64,000 bases of DNA from Lindgomyces ingoldianus (lineage: Eukaryota > Ascomycota > Dothideomycetes > Pleosporales > Lindgomycetaceae), in the NCBI RefSeq assembly GCF_010093535.1, contig NW_022985162.1:1338387-1402386 (forward strand), read 5' to 3'. How positions within the stretch are numbered: position 1 is the stretch's first letter; every line of letters begins with the position of its first letter. Under the pieces are notes generated by a model. It was given only the letters and a program-made list of their open reading frames with translations. It was not told where the DNA came from and did no database searches. This document shows, piece by piece, positions 21,625 to 34,700 of the stretch. The position numbers and the translations under genes are program-made.

Positions 21625-24600
21625 TCCTCGCCGCTCTGCTTACACAACTATGTTAGTAAGAGTTTATTTATAAGGTAAGTGTCCTCTTACTAAAAAGCAT
21701 TCTTAATATCTATTTTTCTTATACTAAATAGCTTATTAGTCCTGCTTATTTTATTATTCTTGTGTTACCCTTTATTTTAATTCTTTTTACTAGACAAAGA
21801 TAAGGCCCTGCAGCACTTGCTAATCTTTAGAGTTATTATGTGTGTTAACACTGTCCTTAAACAGGTGCATTAAATGTGTAAAAAAGAACAACAGGTGTAA
21901 TGCCTTTATGTCTAACACTACATAAGAGCGCTTAGAGAAGAAGAAAGGGGAGCTCTTATGTTCTACTAAAGCCTCTTAGGCTAGAGATTGCGCGTTGTTA
22001 GACAAACAGCTAGTTTAAGATTACAAGCAACTTTGCTTACAAAAAGAGATATTAAAACAGAGTTAAAAGACTCTAAAGGCAAGAGATAAAAAGTGTTTTA
22101 AACAAAATTATATCTAAAAGTTATTAAATTTGCTAGAGGCTTAGCGCGTAAAGTACTTAAAGAGAGATCTTTTTTCCTTAGACAAGATAGAAGCTCTTAA
22201 GGCTAAAGTAGAAGGCTGTTCTCCTCTACAACTCTTATTAGCTAGGACTTGTCTCTAAAAGCTGCTGCTATCTAGTAATAACATAGCTGTTTCTTTTAAT
22301 ATAGGTGCCTTATTGCCTAGCTAGTTTCTTTTAGACAAGCCTAAAGGTACTTTTATACTAACAGCTGCACATTTCTTAAATTCTTAGCTAGTTTTTATGT
22401 GTTTTTACTAGTAAGCTACTTTTTCTATTTTACTAAGAATTCTTTTTAGTTTTTTTAATCACCTATAATATGTTTAACTTTATATTCTATCTCTTTATCC
22501 TTTTATTCTTACATAGATAAGGGAATTTCCTTAAGTGCTTTTTTTAGTTTAGAGATATAGAACTATAAGTAGATCTTTATGTGCAAAGGAAGCTTAAGCT
22601 TACAGTTATCTTGCTAAGTTTATAGGACTTTATATAGTCTTATCTTTTTTTCTGCTAGCTTCTTAGAGGGTCTAGGTATCTTAAGGTTTTTAGTGTTAAA
22701 ATATATGTAATCTTTTAGGTAGATTTTTAGTCCTAGTTATTATAATTTATTTACATATTTCTCTATTACCTCTCTGCTAGACCTAGCTTCTACAGCTAAC
22801 CTTTTGTGTACCTAGCGTAGGTCCTTTAGCTAATTTATTAACTCCTGTAGGTCTATAGGCTAATTTCTATGCAATGTAAAGTAGGGGTTATAGCTAAAAT
22901 TAGCTTTATATAGTGTTTCTTTTGTTGTAGCTAACTTTATATTATTAATAGCTAACTACGCTATTAAAAGCTATACTGCCTAATTATTTTAGGTGTAAGA
23001 AATATACTTTCTTAGGTACTTTTCTACTTCTGTGTTTACTCTTTTAGTCTAACTGTCTATTTATAGGTAGTAGGCTGTTAATAGCTTATGTGTTATACTA
23101 AGGTGCTACATTACTGCTTTCTAGAAACTGCTAGTAAATAGCTTATCTTAGTTAAAGATAATAATTCTAGGGCATTTATGTACTAATATAATGTTTTGTT
23201 TTAATTTATAAATAAATTCTTTAGCTGTTATTATTTTTTCTAAAAGCTAGGTATATAGGTACTTAGTAGTTTTATTAAGTGCTACTATAATTATATTACA
23301 CATTCTTTCTGTCTCTAGTTCTTTAGACAGGGGTAATCCTGTAATAAAGTCTATTATAATTATTATTTATAGTAGTTTTAGTGCTTTAATTAGCTAAAAG
23401 TATCTATAGGCCTTATGCCTTTATAAATTATTTTTATTATAAGTATTACATTCTCTAAGTACCTTAGTGCATAGTTGCTTTATTTTTAGTATTTACTAAA
23501 AAATAGCAGCCCTTAGCTTTTTCTATAAAGTGCCTATTTCTAGGTGTCTAAACATTAGGGATTTATAATATTTTTAGATTAAATTCTTCTATCCTTACTT
23601 ACTAGCTATAAGCATATAGAATTCTTTTATAAGTTAAGGCCTGTTATAGATCTATTCTTTATTAGTCTTTTTAAAAAGTGTAAACTTCTTAGTTCTTTTT
23701 TTTATTTTATTAAAGTAGTCTAGTCTTTAGCTAAAGGTGTTAGCCTACTAATTCTAAGTTTCTAGGACATGCTTAATAATATAGTTAAATTATGCAAGCT
23801 CTATTGCCTATTTTACATGCATTAGTAATAGCTTTTTTACTGTTAAGAATGTAACTAGATTTGCGTAGTTTATTATAATATAGAAGGGTTTTGCTATTCT
23901 ATGTAGTTCTGTAGCCTATACTCTTATAGCGTTTAGTATTGCCTTTAGCTCTTTATTAGGTATGCTGTAACCTGCTTTAGGTCCTAAGAACTTAGCAGAG
24001 TAGTACACAACTAGGTGCTATTTTCTGTCTTCTTGTTTCTAATAGAACGCAGCTCTGCTAGCTTCTAGAGATGCGTCTGTGTAGATCTTAGTATCTAACT
24101 GTGGGTTATACATTCTTAGCACTAGCCTAGCTATTATAGCTTATTTTAATGCTAGAAATGCTTTGTTTATTTTTAAAGTCTAAACAAATTTTACTATTAC
24201 TTACTTCTTAGTTATAGTGTTAGTTAATAGTATAGTAATTTTTAAATAGTTTTTAATTATTTATCTAACATAGCCTAATAATCCTAGAAATTTTTTTACT
24301 TTCTTAACTATTATAAGTTCTAGCTATTTAAGTACCTTTTATACTTTAGCTAAGTTAATTTTTATTTCTTCTTTATTAATTATAAATCCTAAGTATTCTA
24401 TTTTAGTAACATAGAATTTGCACTTAGAGAGCTACAGGTGGAGTCTGTACTTCCTAAGCTGTTCTAAGACTTTTTATACCTTCTGTACGTAGTCTTCTAG
24501 GGTATCTTTTAAATAGATAAGAACATTATCTAAATATACTAAAGTAAAGACATTAAGGTATAAGTTAAGAGCTATATTAATAATTTACTAGAATGTTGCT

Positions 24601-27600
24601 AGAGCATTTATTAGGCTAAACAGCATTACTAGTAGTTTATAGAGTCCTTATAAAGTCCTAAATACTGTAAGCTACTTATCTTCTTTCTTTATTCTTATTT
24701 TATTAAATCTATCTTGTACATTAAACTTTATAAAGTACTAAGTTCCTTTTAATTAGTTTATAATGTTTTATATAATTAGTAGAAGGAACTAATCTTAGAT
24801 TATGTTATTATTTAAAGTTCTATAGTCTTAACAGACTTAGATTTTTTCTTTTTTCTTTTTTACAAAAACTATAGCTAACGCTACTAAGCTATAGCTTTCT
24901 TAAATATAGCCTTATACTAACATCTTATTAATATATTCTTACAAGGCTTTCTTTTATATCCTTATTAAAAGGTAAAGCCTGTAGGTCTTTAAATTGTAAT
25001 TTTTTTATTAAGTTAATAGTGTAATCCTAAGGCTAATGTAGTAGTAGTTCTTTTAAGTCTTCTAGTGTTTTAAACATGTCCTTATAATTTTTATATTTAG
25101 CTAGGATGTAACCTTTGTTCTAGGTTTAGATAACGCTAATCTATTTTACATTTTTATCTGCCTTAATTTTTTTATAAGAAACTTTCTTAAGTTTTTCTTT
25201 TATTATTCTTATTACCTAAGCTTTTAGCTCTTAGTAAAGGAATTTCTAGAGTTTTTTTTTCTTAGAGTAGTAACTACTACTCTGTTTTGCTTATTTGTAG
25301 ACTAGGCATTAGTTATTATAGCATGCTAACTAGGTTATGTGTGCATAGTTGTTAGAAGTTTCTATAGTTATAGTTTTCTAATTAATTGCAGAATTATAAG
25401 TTCTAAGCTAGTTATAGCCTAGAATTGCGTTGTATTTGCCTCTTAGCTAGAGTATATTTATAGACCTCTAGTTTTTTATGTTAGAAGTTTTAAAATCTTT
25501 TTTATAGGTTTTTAAGTTAATCTATTCTCTACTATATTTAATTAATAATGTGTTAGTAAGGGTTACCTTAAACAGGTTTTTATTTATTTAAAATAGTATA
25601 CTTTATTTATCTACTTAATCCTTGTCTATTGCAGTAAAAGTGCATCTGCTGTCTACAAGGGCTAGCCTAGGCCACCCTTTATACATAAAGGTAGTTGTTA
25701 GGCTGTGTCCTGCCCCTTATTCTACTATAATTACTGCTAATATGTTGTGTTTAATTTCTTTATTAGAAAGAGAATAAAAGTTAATGTTTTATAAGTTATT
25801 ATTAAACTTATCCTTTTTTTTATAGATCTAGTGTTCTTAATTATAGTAGTTAGCTGCTTTACATTTGTAATCTTTAACTAAGTAATGTAATGTTAGGTAG
25901 TCTTCCTTTTTTACCACCTTCTACTAAAAATAGTAGAACTTACAGTTATCTTATTCTTTACACGCTGCCTATTCCTCTTGCTTATGTAAGAGAGCTGTTT
26001 AACAGGTGTAACAGTTTATAGTTTTGCAGGCTAAGGCTATTCCTTACTATAAGCATCTGTTGTAGTTCTTTTTCTATGTAGGCTACTAGCCTATTCTATG
26101 TTTATTATCTTAGTGTTTAATGCAGTATTGTCGCGTGCACTAGTACTAGGGGTATAGACAATTATTAGGTCTATGTAACGTGTTAAGGGGGCTCTCCTAA
26201 GTCCACTGTAGGTATTCCTGCGTTTGTACTATCTAAACAGGGTGTCCTTTTTATTAGCAGTTATTAGTGCTATAGGTTTTGTTTCTACAGAGTGCGCACT
26301 AACTATAGCTCTGTTGCATTACTAAAGCCTTTTTACTAATTGCAAGGCTTAGAAGCAGTATCTTAGGCTTCCTAGGTACTAGCTTTAGGACTTTAAACCT
26401 AGCAGGTCTACCTAGTCCTTCTAGTTTCTAATCTCTAATTTTAATAAAGAACTACTATTACTATTTTTTATTTATAATATTATACTTAACTCTAGCTATT
26501 TATTATATAATGTTAAATATAAGGTAATTATTGCTAATGTTTATTTAGTAAAGTAAGACTATGCAATAACTTAAGTAGTTATGTTATAGACTGCACTTCT
26601 AGCATTTACATTCCTAAAACTATTAGAAGAGTTCTCTTACTAAAGTGCTAAAGGTTTAGTTTTAAAGAGAAAACTATTTCTCTTTTTTTTAAATATTTAT
26701 AATATATTCTTAGATTTAAGTCTTCTCTTTATATCTCTTAAGAATTATAAGGTCCTGCAACACTATATTAAGGCTACTAAAGTTTTAAATAACTACTTTC
26801 TAATACACTTTTAGACAGTTATTTAAAGAATAGTTTCCTTTATATTACTAGTAAAGTTTATTATTTAGTCTTTCTAATATTTCCTTATCTGTAAGGCTGT
26901 ATTTAGCAGTAATAGTTTTTATTATTACAGTAGTATTTTTATTCTCTCTCTTTTAAGAGTCTAGGTAATTTTAGTAGAAATGTTCTACTTTTTTATAGTT
27001 TAGGCAGGCCTTGTCTTTTAGCCACTTTTATTATTTCTTTATTAGGGGTGGCTTATTGCGTTCTAGAACTTAGCTCTTTTTAGAGGGGGAGCTTTATGTA
27101 TACTTTACATAACTAAGGTCTATTAGTTCTTTATTATATTATAAAAGCTTTTTCTTCTTAGGAATAAACTTTAGTCTTTAAAAAGTTCCTTTTTATTTCT
27201 TTTCTCTTTTACGCTTCTAGTAATAGTTGTTATAGGTTATTACTTACATAATGTAGTTTTTAAAAGTAGTTAGTTTTTTACTATGCATAAATTTGTTTTT
27301 TACTATTTTACTTAATCTGTTGTAGAACATGCGGCAGAGAGCCTTCTAGTCTGTCTATCTACAGATAGCTAGCTGTTCTCTAAAGTGTGCTGCATAGTTT
27401 TAGACTAGGCTAGTCTCTTGTTTTATAGTGTCTAACTTATTAGCTATAATTTTTTATTTATTAAAGGTTTTATAAATAGCTGTTAGAGCTTTTTTAAAAT
27501 TTTTAATGCTACTAAATATTTCTTTTATTTTAGAGGTAAGTAGTTTACTATTTGCCCTAAAGTTTATCTAATTATCTGCATAAGGTTAAAACTAAATTAT

Positions 27601-28129
27601 AAAGGGGCCTTCTAAGTGTAGTTTTATCTAGGATATTATTTCTACGTTAGTCTAAAATGCTTCTTTGTTATACTACATATAAAAGTAATATTTTGTAAAG
27701 AATAGTTAAAGGTCCTTTAATAATTCTTTAAAAGGCTTTAAAAAGGCTAGTTTTAAAGTCTTTTTAGCTACTATACTTACTTTTTTTATTAAGATGTTCT
27801 AAATTTTTGCTAGCTTTACTTATAGTTTATGTATTTAATAGGCTTAGTTAGTAGCTTTCTAAAAGCCTAAAGGTCTAGAAAGTATTTACAATTCTGCTGC
27901 TTTTTAGTAAAGGTTAGTAATTTCTTGCTTAAGTTTTAGTAGTTTACTAACTTTATTACTAATCTACTAGAGTTTCTTAATGTTGTTCTAAATTAAATTA
28001 ATTTACTCTGCTAGAACAGCTTTACTTTAGGTAGGAACTTCTATAGATCTTAATAGTGTAGCATAGGCTATGTTAGAATCTAAGTTATGTTAAGAGGTAT
28101 CTATACTTTTTAAAGGGAGTAGTGTTTAA

Positions 28130-28744
28130 TGTTATAATCTTTGCTTTAAGAAGCACTTAGGTCTTATAGTATTCCTAGAGGAAGGTAAGACAGACAGTAG
28201 GGGCCAATCTAGTAGGGTGTACAGTCCTACGTACAGGCTAATAGGCTAATAGAGGGTTCTTTAGGTGACTAGATTGTGGTTTGCCCTGTGTGCAGCAGTA
28301 GAGAGGCTAGGGTTAAACAGTTCTGTTAGACAGGGTTAGAGGTATATATAGTGTAAGATATATAAATAGTATTACAGCTCTTTAGAAAGCTAAATGCTAC
28401 TTAGTCTATGTAAAAAATAAACTAAACATTAAACACACCTCCTAAAAGTTATTCTACAAGGGAGTTATATACAAGTAGAGAGGTTGCTAAGGTGAGTTTA
28501 GGCAAGTTTAGACAAGCTTTATAAATTAGCCTTACTACTAACTTATAAGGCTTGCTAGGACTTGCTAAGCTTCCTTAGGCCTTGCGTCGCGTGTTCCTAT
28601 TAGACAACGCACTCTTCCATTACCTCAGGCAGCCGTGCTGCCTCCGTAACCTCCGATTGATCCATAAGCGAGCCCTGTCCCAATTCAGCTAGATTGTGGA
28701 GCACTGCTGGTGGAGTTACGCTGGTCCAACCGTAGACCGTAACA
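28130..28744 (-). repeat. A2 5' LTR (right copy)
   Basis: 615 bp, starting TGTTATAATC (mutated inner edge). The last 160 bp or so are rich in unmutated CpG and CpA. Confidence 0.92.
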
Positions 28745-31150
28745 AATATAAAGACATTTTAATTATTATATAAGGTAAAGTTATCTAAGCTTAATTAATT
28801 AAAGGTAGTAAAGAACTCTAGTTATTTTAGTAAAAAAATATAAAAAGCTTTAGTCTTTAATTAATATACTTATTTATAATCTCTATTTAGCTATCTGTTT
28901 TCTTATAATAGGCAGTAGAAAGCTTAACTTTTACACTTAAAATTTAATAAAATTTAGACTAGAAACTAGATACAAACTAAGGTCCTTAATTAAAAATAAT
29001 AGTTTTAGGTGTGTAGCTAAAATAGTATACTTATTAAATAAATAAGGCAGCTATTTCTTAGGCGTTAATTATTTTATAGTAGGGGATAGAAATAGCTTGT
29101 TTTAATAAGTAATTAATTATAACTATAATTTAATTATATCTAGACTTGTCTTTAAGAAACTTCTTAAAGTTAATGCATAAGTGCTGCATTAGTTAAGCAG
29201 GAATTAGTAGGGGGTAAATAAAGCCTAAAGTTTAGGTCTATTTTAGATAAGCCTTATAACAAAGAAGGTAATTTTATACATATTATTTATAAGTAGCTTT
29301 TATACCCTTTTAGTAGTACTTTTAGGCTAGTAACTAATAGGTCTTAGTAGCACTTAGGTGTGCTAAGGATACTTAGTTATAGACTTTTTAGATAAGTTAG
29401 GTACATATTAATAAGTCTACTAGCACACATAAGCAGTTAGCATAGAGGAGTAGTCTATTTCCTATTTAATAATAGCAAGGTAGGAGTTCTTACTTTTACA
29501 TAAAAAAGGCTTAATTTTTTTAAAGTAATACATTAATTAATTCTAAAAAATTTAAAGACATAACTTAGTCTAGTTCTTTTATAATGTTTAGTGTAGCTAC
29601 TTAAGTTATTATTTAAGTAATATAGTACTATGCTAGTTTAGAGTTAATTTAGGGGTGCAGTTAGTGTAGTTCTAGTAGGACTTTTAACTTATTATTAGTT
29701 TAAGCTGCCTTTAAATTTTCTATGTCTTATTTACAACAACTAAAAATGTCTACTCTAGCGTTATTCTTACTAGGGGTGTACTTAATTTAGAAGCAATACT
29801 AAGCTAACTTTTTAGCCTAATAAACCTAATAAGCATTTAGCACCTTTATTATTATAAAGTACTCTAATAAATAATAATTAGTATATACTAAGGTGCTTAT
29901 TACTATAGATGTAAGCTTAGCTTTTTATTATTTAAACACAGTAATAATTACAAATAGCTTTTTATTATGTATCTCCTAGTTTAGCTCTAAACTAGATAGG
30001 ACCTTACTATAGAATAATACAGAGCACTAATTTCTATCTGCTTGTTTCTAAAAAAGAACTCTTGCTACTACTCTATTAAAAGTGTTAGTTTTAATTTTAG
30101 TTTATAACATAAAGTTAAAATAGTAAAGTGTAGGTATACTTAGTAGCGCAGACTTTAGCTTTTTAAAAGCTACATTACACTCTAAAGTTTATATAAAAGG
30201 GGTAGTAAAGCTTTAAAGTGTAATAATTAGTTTTACTATATAAAATTTTTTTAGAACAAATTACTAATAAAATCTAGTAAAGCCTAGAAAGGATTTTACA
30301 CCTATTATAGTAGTAGGCGCCTGCTAGTTGCGTAGCACCTTTACTTTCTCTAGGTTAACCTCTAGTCCTTTGTTTAAAAGTATATAGCTAAAATACCTTA
30401 TTTAAGTAATATAAAATTTACTTTTTTTAATCTTTACTTATAATTCTACTTACTAGAGCCTTTCTAAGACTTTTTTAATATAAAAGATATAAGTTGCCTT
30501 ATCTTTAAAGTAGATAAAGATGTTATTAAAATAAGCAATGTAAAAATTATTTAGATAGTTAATTAATACATTATTTATATAGCACTAGTAAGTTGCTAGA
30601 CTATTACATAATCTAAAAAGCAGAACTTTACACTTATAGGTTTTATATTATGTCTAAAAGGTAGTACACTTTTTAGAGCTTAAATTTATTCTAATCTTAT
30701 TAAAAGCTACGTAAATATTAAACTTAGTAAAAATTACTGCCTTAGTAGGTCTTAATAAAAGTTTGTCTATGCGCAGTATTAGATACACATTCTTATAGGT
30801 AAAAGTGTTAAGTTTGTAGTAATTAACATAGATACATAAGTTGCTATTTAGTTTCTATACATAAAGAATAGAAAATGTAAAAGGGCTCTAACTCTGCTTA
30901 ATAAAGCTATATTTTAGATTATTTATAATATATTTCTTTATTGCCTCTAGCTTCTTAAGGTTCTGTTTGTACAATAGACTGTAACTATTAGGGAGAGGCT
31001 CTGTAAGGACAATCTTGTAGTTATATAGACAATATACTAGTAGCTAGTGAGCTGCTATGTAGCTAAATACATCTTAGTACTAATAGTATTTAAAGGGCAA
31101 TTAGAGGTTTACTAATGCTTTAGTTTTATGTTTAGTGTTTAACTATAAGG

Positions 31151-31743
31151 TGTTACAATCCTTGCTTCTGCGAAGCACTCAGGTCTGTTGATATTCCTAG
31201 GGGGGAAGTAGGACGGGTGGTAGGGGCCAACCGGTAGGGTGTACAGTCCTACGTACAGGCTATTAGGCTATTAGAGGGAAGTAGAGTGACTAGATTGTGG
31301 TTTGCCCTTAATGCAGCAGTAGGGAGGCTAGGTTAAACAGTCCTGTTAGACAAAGTTAGAGGTATATATAGTGCAAGATATATAATTAGTATTACAGCTT
31401 TTTAGAAAGCTAAATGCTACTTAGTTTATGTAAAAAATAAACTAAACATTAAACACACCTTCTAAAGGTTGTTTAATATAGGAACTATATACATGTGCTA
31501 GGGGCGCTAAGGGGAGCTAGTAGGAGCTTATAAGAGTCTGCTAAGGAGGGCTCCTCTAAGCTCCTCTAGACTCCCTAGACTTGTAGCCTGTCCTCCTATT
31601 AGACAACACACTCTTCTATTACTGCAGGCAGCTATGCTGCCTCTGTGTCCTCTAGTTAGTTTGTAAGCAAGCCCTGTCCTAACCTAGCTAGATTGTGGAG
31701 CACTGCTGGTAGAGTTACGCTAGTCTAACTATAGACTGTAACA
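31151..31743 (-). repeat. A3 3' LTR (left copy)
   Basis: 593 bp. The left outer edge (ggccaaccggtagggtg) is clean; the same stretch in the other LTR reads ggctaactagtagagtg. Confidence 0.92.
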
Positions 31744-34700
31744 CGCTGCCCCTCCTCCCTAGCAGCGTCCTTGCCGCTCTGCTCACACAACTGTGTTAGT
31801 AAGAGTTTGTTTATAAAGTAAGCGCCTACCTACTAAAAGGCATTCTTAACATCTATTTTTTTAAACTAAATAGCTTGTTAGTCTTACTTCTTTTATTATT
31901 CTTATGTTGCCCTTTGTTTTAATCCTCTTTATTAGACAAAAATAAGGCCTTATAGCACTTACTAATTTTTAAGGTTATTTTATGTGTTAACTTTGTCTTT
32001 AGATAAATGCGTTAAGTGTGTAAAAAAGCATAGTAAGTGTAACACCTTTATTTCTAATGCTGCGTAGAATTAGCTAGAGAAGGAAAAAGAAATACTTCTT
32101 TAGAAGGCTAAGGTTTTACAAGCCTAGGACTGCGCACTGCTAGACAAATAACAGGCTTAAGACTAGAAACAACTCTATTTATAAAAAAAGATGCTAGGGG
32201 CAATAGATAAAGAGCGCTCTAGACAGAATTATATCTAGAAGTTACTAGATCTGCTAGAGGCCTGCTGTGTAAAGTACTTAAAAAAAAATCTCTTCTCCTT
32301 AAACAAGATAGAAGCCCTTAAGGTAAAGGTAAAGAGTTGTTTTTCTTTACAGCCCTCTTAGCTAGGACTTGTTTTTAAAGGCTGCTACTATCTAGTAATA
32401 ATGTAGCTGTTTCTTTTAATATATGTGCTTTATTGCCTAGCTAGTTTCTTTTAGATAAGCTTAAAGGTACTCTTATACTAACAGCTGCGTGTTCTGTAAA
32501 TTCTTAGCTAGTTTCTAGGTGTTTTTACTAGTAAGCTATTTTTTTTATTTTACTAAAAATTCTTTTTAGTTTCTTTAATTACTAATAATATGTTTAACTT
32601 TATATTCTGTTTCTTTATTTTTTTATTCCTGTGTAGATAAGAGAATCTCTTTAGGTGCTTTCTCTAGCCTAGAGATATAAAACTATAAGTGTATCTTTAT
32701 ATGTAGAGAAAGCTTAAGCTTATAATTATTTTATTAAGTTTAAAAGACTTTATATAGTCTTATTCTTTTTTCTACTAGCTTTCTTAAAGGTTAAGGTATC
32801 TTAAAGTTTTTAGTATTAAGGTATACATAGTCTCTTAGATAAATTTCTAGTCTTAGCTATTATAACTTATTTATATATTTTTCTATTATTTCTTTGCTAG
32901 ACTTAGCTTCTATTACTAACTTCTTATATATGTGTTATAGGTTTGTTAGCTAGTTTATTAATTTCTATAGGTTTATAGGTTAGTTTCTTTATAGCATAAA
33001 GTAAGAGTTATATTTAAAATTAGCTTTATATAGTGTTTTCTTTATTATAGCTAATTCTACATTATTAATAGCTAACTATGCTATTAGAAGCTATTCTGCC
33101 TAGTTATGTTAAGTGTAGAAAATGTACTTTCTTAGGTATCTTTCTACTTCCTTGTTTACTCTTTTAGTCTAGCCATCTGTCTGCAGGTGGTAGGCTGTCG
33201 ATAATTTATGTGTTATGCTAAGGTGCCTTATTACTGCTTTCTAGAACCTACTAGTAAACAGCTTATCTTAGTTAAAGATAATAATCTTAGAGTATTTATA
33301 TACTAATATTATATTTTATTTTAATTTATAAATAAATTCTTTAGCTGTTATTATTTTTTTTAAAGGCTAAGTGTGTAGATATTTAGTAGTTTTGTTAAAG
33401 GCTACTGTAATTATGTTACACATCTTATCTATTCTTAGTTCCTTAGATAGGGGTAATTTTATAATAAAGTCTATTATAATTATTATCTATAGTAATTTTA
33501 GTGCTTTAATTAGTTAAAGGTACCTATAAGTTTTATGCCTATATAAGTTATTCTTATTATAGGTGTTACATTCTCTGTATACCTTAGTACATAGTTGCTT
33601 TACCTTTAGGATTTGTTACAGTATAGCTGCCCTTAGCTTTTTCTAGAGGGTGCCTATTCTAAGGTGTCTAAACATTAGAGATTTGTAGTATTTTTAAATT
33701 AAGTTCTTCTAACTTTATTTATTTACTATAAGTATGCAGAGTTCTTTTATAAGTTAAGGCTTATTATAAATTTATTCTTTATTAGTTTTTTTAAAAAGTG
33801 TAAATTTCTTAGTTCCTTCCTTTTCTTTATTAAAGTAATTTAGCCTTTAGCTAAGAGCGTTAGCCTATTAGTTTTATGCTCTAAAGATGTGCTTAATAAT
33901 ATAGTTAAACTGTGTAAGTTTTATTGCCTATTTTATGTGCATTAGTAACAGTTTCTTTATAGTTAGAAATGTAACTAGATTTGCGTAATCTATTATAATA
34001 TAAAAAGGTTTTGCTATTCTGTGTAGCTCTATAGCCTATGTTCTTATAGCATTTAATATTGCCTTTAGCTCTTTATTAGGTATGCTGTAACCTGCTTTAG
34101 GTCCTAAGAACTTAGCTAAGTAGTACGCTACTAGGTGCTACTTCTTGTCTTCCTGTTTCTAATAGAGCGCAGCTCTGCTGGCTTCTAGGGACGCGTCTGT
34201 GTGGATCTTAGTATCTAACTGTGGGTTATACATTTTTAGTACTAGTTTAGCTGTTATAGCTTGTTTTAGCGCTACAAATGCTTTATTTATTTATAGGGTC
34301 TAGATAAATTTTACTATTACTTATTTCTTAGTAGTAGTGTTTATTAGTAGTATAGCAATTTTTAAATAGTCCTTAATTATTTGTCTAACATACTCTAATA
34401 GTCTAAGGAATCCTTTAACTTTTTTAACTATTATAAGTTCTAGCTACTTAAGCACCTTTTATACTTTAGCTAAGTTAATTTTTATTTCTTTTTTATTAAT
34501 TATAAATCCTAAGTATTCTATTTTAGTAATGTAGAATTTACATTTAGAAAGCTGTAGATAGAGTTTATATTTTCTAAGCTGTTCTAAGACCTTCTGTACC
34601 TTTTATACATAGTCTTCTAGACTTTCTTTTAAATAGATAAGGACGTTATCTAAATATACTAAAGTAAAGACGTTAAAGTATAAGTTAAGGGCTGTATTAA

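Larger units (their letters stand above)
20986..28744 (-). mobile_element. A2: Ty3/gypsy LTR retrotransposon, full length (7759 bp)
   Basis: 615-bp LTRs (20986-21600, 28130-28744) are flanked by aatat (20981-20985, 28745-28749). The minus strand codes. From right to left it shows a gag CCHC relic (C-L-N-Y-K-K-V-E-H-F-Y) at about 26960-27015, an RT core VYLDNVLIY at about 24512-24545, and an integrase motif IDFITGLPLS at about 23327-23356. A polypurine tract lies inside a short hairpin at 21601-21624. This is the most complete A copy, but stops created by RIP interrupt all domains. It is inserted in B2. Confidence 0.92.
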